A stretch of DNA of 64,000 nt from Telopea speciosissima. Taxonomy: Eukaryota > Streptophyta > Magnoliopsida > Proteales > Proteaceae. The position numbers and the translations under genes were made by a program. The stretch lies in the NCBI RefSeq assembly GCF_018873765.1, contig NC_057923.1, positions 59,204,593 to 59,268,592 on the forward strand, given 5' to 3'. Under the pieces are notes generated by a model. The model was given only the letters and a program-made list of their open reading frames with translations. It searched no databases and was not told the origin of the DNA. Below are positions 61,249 to 64,000 of the stretch, in pieces (position 1 is the first letter of the stretch; each line of letters begins with the position of its first letter).

Positions 61249-61521
61249 TGATAGAAAGCATAAACTAGAAGAATCCGTTGACGTGTGAATCATATCACTT
61301 GAGTTATTTCCTTAGCTATTGAGTAAAATATATACAGAGACTACAAATGGAGAAAATCTCTCCAAGATAAAATCTTAAAAACAATCTTCCTATAATGGGG
61401 AAAGGAGATATGAAGGAAAGAATAAATTAGAGAGAGGATTAGTGGGAGAGAATCCGTGGAGGATATACAAGGGAAGATTTTCTTGGTGGGGTTGGTGAGA
61501 TGAGCTGGGCGTGCGCCAATA
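61249..61521 (-). repeat. copia 5' LTR
   Basis: This 273-bp long terminal repeat is adjacent to the primer-binding site and matches 56641-56922. Confidence 0.92.
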
Positions 61522-61526
61522 CCCTG

Positions 61527-61820
61527 TTTTAATCATGTTGGTTGTAAGTGGATGCTTCTCATCCACATCATGTGTGTAAATTGCGTCATTCTCATTATAG
61601 CTTGAAGCAGGTTCCATGGGCATGGTTTTATCGTTTGTCCCGATTTTTACTTCAGTCCAAGTTTCGTGCATCCCAGACTAATCCTTCTTTCTTCATTTTT
61701 CATTTAGGGCATGATCACAATTTATGTATTGGTATACGTGGATGATATCTTAGTAACCACTAACCAGCAGTACCTCCACCTATGCCATCGATTTACTTGT
61801 ACAGTTATCCAGTGAGTTCT
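61527..61820 (+). pseudogene. old copia element: reverse transcriptase, continued
   Basis: The frame cut at 56640 resumes here: VLNHVGCKW, then in shifting frames KQVPWAWFYRLSRFLL, FRASQTNPSFFIFH and [15 protein letters not shown], which contains the catalytic YVDD. About 200 codons expected between GCKW and KQ-P-AW are missing, and at least two frame changes are present. The relic is cut again at 61820 by the LTR that follows. Confidence 0.8.
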
Positions 61821-64000
61821 TGTCACACCCCTATCCCGACAAGGGATAGAATACAATATCAGGGTATGATTGGGGTGACACGCGTCATCCCACCTCACCG
61901 TCAGGATCTCGATGCAGTGGCCAACTCACAGTCATAAACCAATATTACAATACAATAATATCAGAGTGCGAAAGACAAAGGTATATTACATTTCCAACGA
62001 TCATAAAATAAGCGGAAGCGTTTACAGTAGTTACCTCATGTTCATACGGCTAAGTGATACGTAAATAGTTTGGATGGACATCCCGAATGACCATAGCATA
62101 ACTATCCCAAAACAAATATAACAATAAATATTTATATAAGGCACGTGGGCCAAAAAAAAAACAAAAGAAGGGAATAAGTCCCAAGTATCAATACAGCCCG
62201 TAGGCACAATCATCATGGGCAACCATCGCCATGATCCTCGATCCGCGATCTCGGCTCCACAAGAATCATCGCATCAAAATCTAAAAAGAATGTGTACACG
62301 GGGTTAGCTCCACCGAGCTAGTGAGAGAGAAAAGGGGATGCACAATCACACAATCACAAATAGTCCATGGTGCATGCTATTATTAATTTATTTATCACCT
62401 AACACACAATGCTAAGTCAATGGGTATATGCTACTGCAATAACTCGGGAAGACATTGTGGATCCTTCCATTCTCACCACAATGCAACCTCAATTATTACT
62501 ATGGAGCCCGCGCCTGGTCGTAGTCATCACCACCCAGAGGCAGACCCCGATAACCATTACTACCCCTGGCCTGGCCTCTCTAACTCTCCACAGGCAGCAG
62601 GTGCTCTGGCTACCCAACACCTAAACCCCTGTTGGTAAGGGTCGTAGCATAGGGAACTGAGCCATTTACCACCTAACACACAATGCTAAGTCAATGGGTA
62701 TATGCTACTGCAATAACTCGGGAAGACATTGTGGGTCCTTCCATTCTCACCACAATGCAACCTCAATTATTACTATGGAGCCCGCCGGTCGTAGTCATCA
62801 CCACCCGCAGGCGGACCCGATAACCATTACTACCCCGGCCTGGCCTCTCTAACTCTCCACAGCGCGGTGCTCGCTACCCAACACCTAAACCCCTGTTGGT
62901 AAGGGTCGTAGCATAGGGAACTGAGCCTAACCACAAATATACTACATGAATCCTATCGTGTTGAGAGGTACATCCGGGTGTGTCAACGTCCCATTCCATC
63001 TAACACCGGTACCAAGACAACACGGCGCATACAGCAAGAATGAGATGCAATATACAATTCCACGTGTCACGGGGGTTCCGGTGCCAGTACTTCCCGGCAC
63101 CGTAACCCAACACAAATCCATATCATCCAAATCATCATCATCGAATAAGAATAAATGCAAATATGCAATCATGCTTGAATGATAATGTCACAATATAATT
63201 CATAAATGCATGAATAAGCAATAGTAAACAAGCTCAAACAGTCACCCAAACCCACTCACCAATTACTTCAAATGGAATTTGTATAAGCGCAACGATTCCC
63301 GCTTAAAATCACCCCATTGCACATATGTTGGCACCTATGGAAGTGAATAAGAGTGTGAGAGAGTGTAGGGGAGGCCTCATAGAGAAACCCCACCATTTAC
63401 ATAAGTTATAAGCTTTAAAAACTGCATCGGAGGCAACGTCGGACTCAGCAGGCCTGCCTCCGACCTTGCCTCCGACCTTCCCTGCAGGCTCAGGACACAT
63501 CGGAGGCAACATCGGAGGCACACAGACTTGCCTCCGATGCAACCCAAGTGCGATTTCAAGGTCTTAAAAGCCCAGGGTTGTCCCATTTGGTTCTCTAAGC
63601 CTCAAGGGACTAGGGAGGGGGTGTCTTGGAGTCTATTTGGGTCTTAGAAACACCCAACATTCAAAGATTTAAGGGGGTTTAAAGGATCAAAAGCTCAAAA
63701 ATCCAGATTTGGGGTTTTCTTTGGTGGTTGAAGCTTTAGAATCAAATAGATTCAGCAAGAGGTCAAAATAGAGGTCTTTATAGGATTGTAATGAAAATGG
63801 GATAGCATCCTACAAGGGGAAACTACACATGGCTCGAGCTAACCCTTTGGGTTTCCAAAAAGAAATCCCCATCTTGGGGCTGCAACCAACGAACCACCCA
63901 AGCTCAAACGAGCAAGGGGGAAGAGAGAAAAATGGGGGAAAAGGGCACTTGGCTTACCTGGTTTGAGGTACACACGAGGTGCCCTCTTTAAAGCTCCAAA
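61821..64000. mobile_element. Gypsy-type LTR, partial (runs off the window)
   Basis: A new sequence begins TGTCACACCCCTATCCCGAC exactly where the copia relic stops. TGTCACACCCC is a common start of plant Gypsy LTRs, and GTTCT at 61816-61820 would be the target duplication. No CA end is reached by 64000, so the LTR is longer than 2.1 kb or continues into the element. Short frames here have no recognisable domain. The stretch at 63430-63540 repeats CATCGGAGGCAA/TTGCCTCCGA words on both strands. Confidence 0.6.
62391..62930. repeat. two-copy 273-bp tandem repeat in the LTR
   Basis: Segment 62391-62663 (ACCTAACACACAATGCTAAG to GCATAGGGAACTGAGCC) is repeated at 62664-62930 with a few substitutions and small deletions. 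It has no coding content. Confidence 0.88.

Larger units (their letters stand above)
56641..61521 (-). mobile_element. Ty1/copia retrotransposon, near complete, degenerate
   Basis: The element is 4,881 bp on the minus strand, with the 5' LTR at 61249-61521 and the 3' LTR at 56641-56922. It is flanked by a perfect CCCTG duplication (56636-56640 and 61522-61526). Next to the 5' LTR is a tRNA-Met-type primer-binding site (TGGTATCAG on the minus strand, 61240-61248). Next to the 3' LTR is the polypurine tract CTTGAGGGGGAG (56923-56934). The LTRs differ by roughly ten substitutions and one indel of about 9 bp by eye, so the insertion is fairly recent. The LTRs begin TATTGG on the coding strand, not the usual TG. 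Confidence 0.93.

Overview
The window is nuclear DNA from a flowering plant: split genes with GT-AG introns, AT-rich intergenic DNA, and dense nested transposons of plant type (copia, Gypsy-type LTRs, L1- and RTE-type LINE relics, MULE and hAT non-autonomous elements). The protein-coding content fits a dicot or an early-diverging angiosperm. I cannot name the species from the sequence.

Layout. (1) 1-17.5 kb: one complete plus-strand gene for INO80, the Snf2-family ATPase of the INO80 chromatin-remodelling complex. I model 22 coding exons (1037-16908) encoding about 1,569 residues. Its introns carry a MULE-like element, RTE-LINE tails, a GC-AG intron, a short intron with an open reading frame, and an inverted duplication of the exon 18 donor region. 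(2) 17.9-54.5 kb: a tandem array of family-1 UDP-glycosyltransferases of the UGT87A type, all on the plus strand. Four copies are intact two-exon genes (21493-23119, 28369-30017, 38643-40361, 50076-51614) and two are broken (17947-18477 and 54012-54537). The array grew by duplication of multi-kilobase units. The units at about 26.4-32.9 kb and 34.5-48.5 kb share a decayed PPR fragment, the UGT gene, its 3' flank and an L1 relic. Insertions present in only one unit (hAT-type elements, a 2.4-kb solo LTR) can be recognised against the empty site in the other. (3) 54.6-64 kb: nested retrotransposons. An old plus-strand copia relic is split inside its reverse transcriptase by a younger 4.88-kb minus-strand copia element (LTRs 56641-56922 and 61249-61521, target duplication CCCTG). 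It is then interrupted at 61821 by a Gypsy-type LTR that runs off the window.

Function. INO80 is a housekeeping nuclear remodeller with no obvious functional tie to the array. The UGTs are cytosolic enzymes that move sugar, most likely glucose from UDP-glucose, onto small lipophilic acceptors. The four intact copies keep the catalytic His and Asp and the 44-residue PSPG box, so all could be active. They differ in a Gly-Ser loop, in an acceptor-side patch and at the C terminus, where one copy now ends inside a 165-bp MITE.

The observations I rate most worth checking are: the roughly 120-bp inverted repeat over the INO80 exon 18 splice donor, which resembles a proto-microRNA hairpin; the MITE-derived C terminus of the fourth UGT; and the paired duplication units that record the order of transposon insertions. 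I found no CRISPR array, tRNA or rRNA gene.
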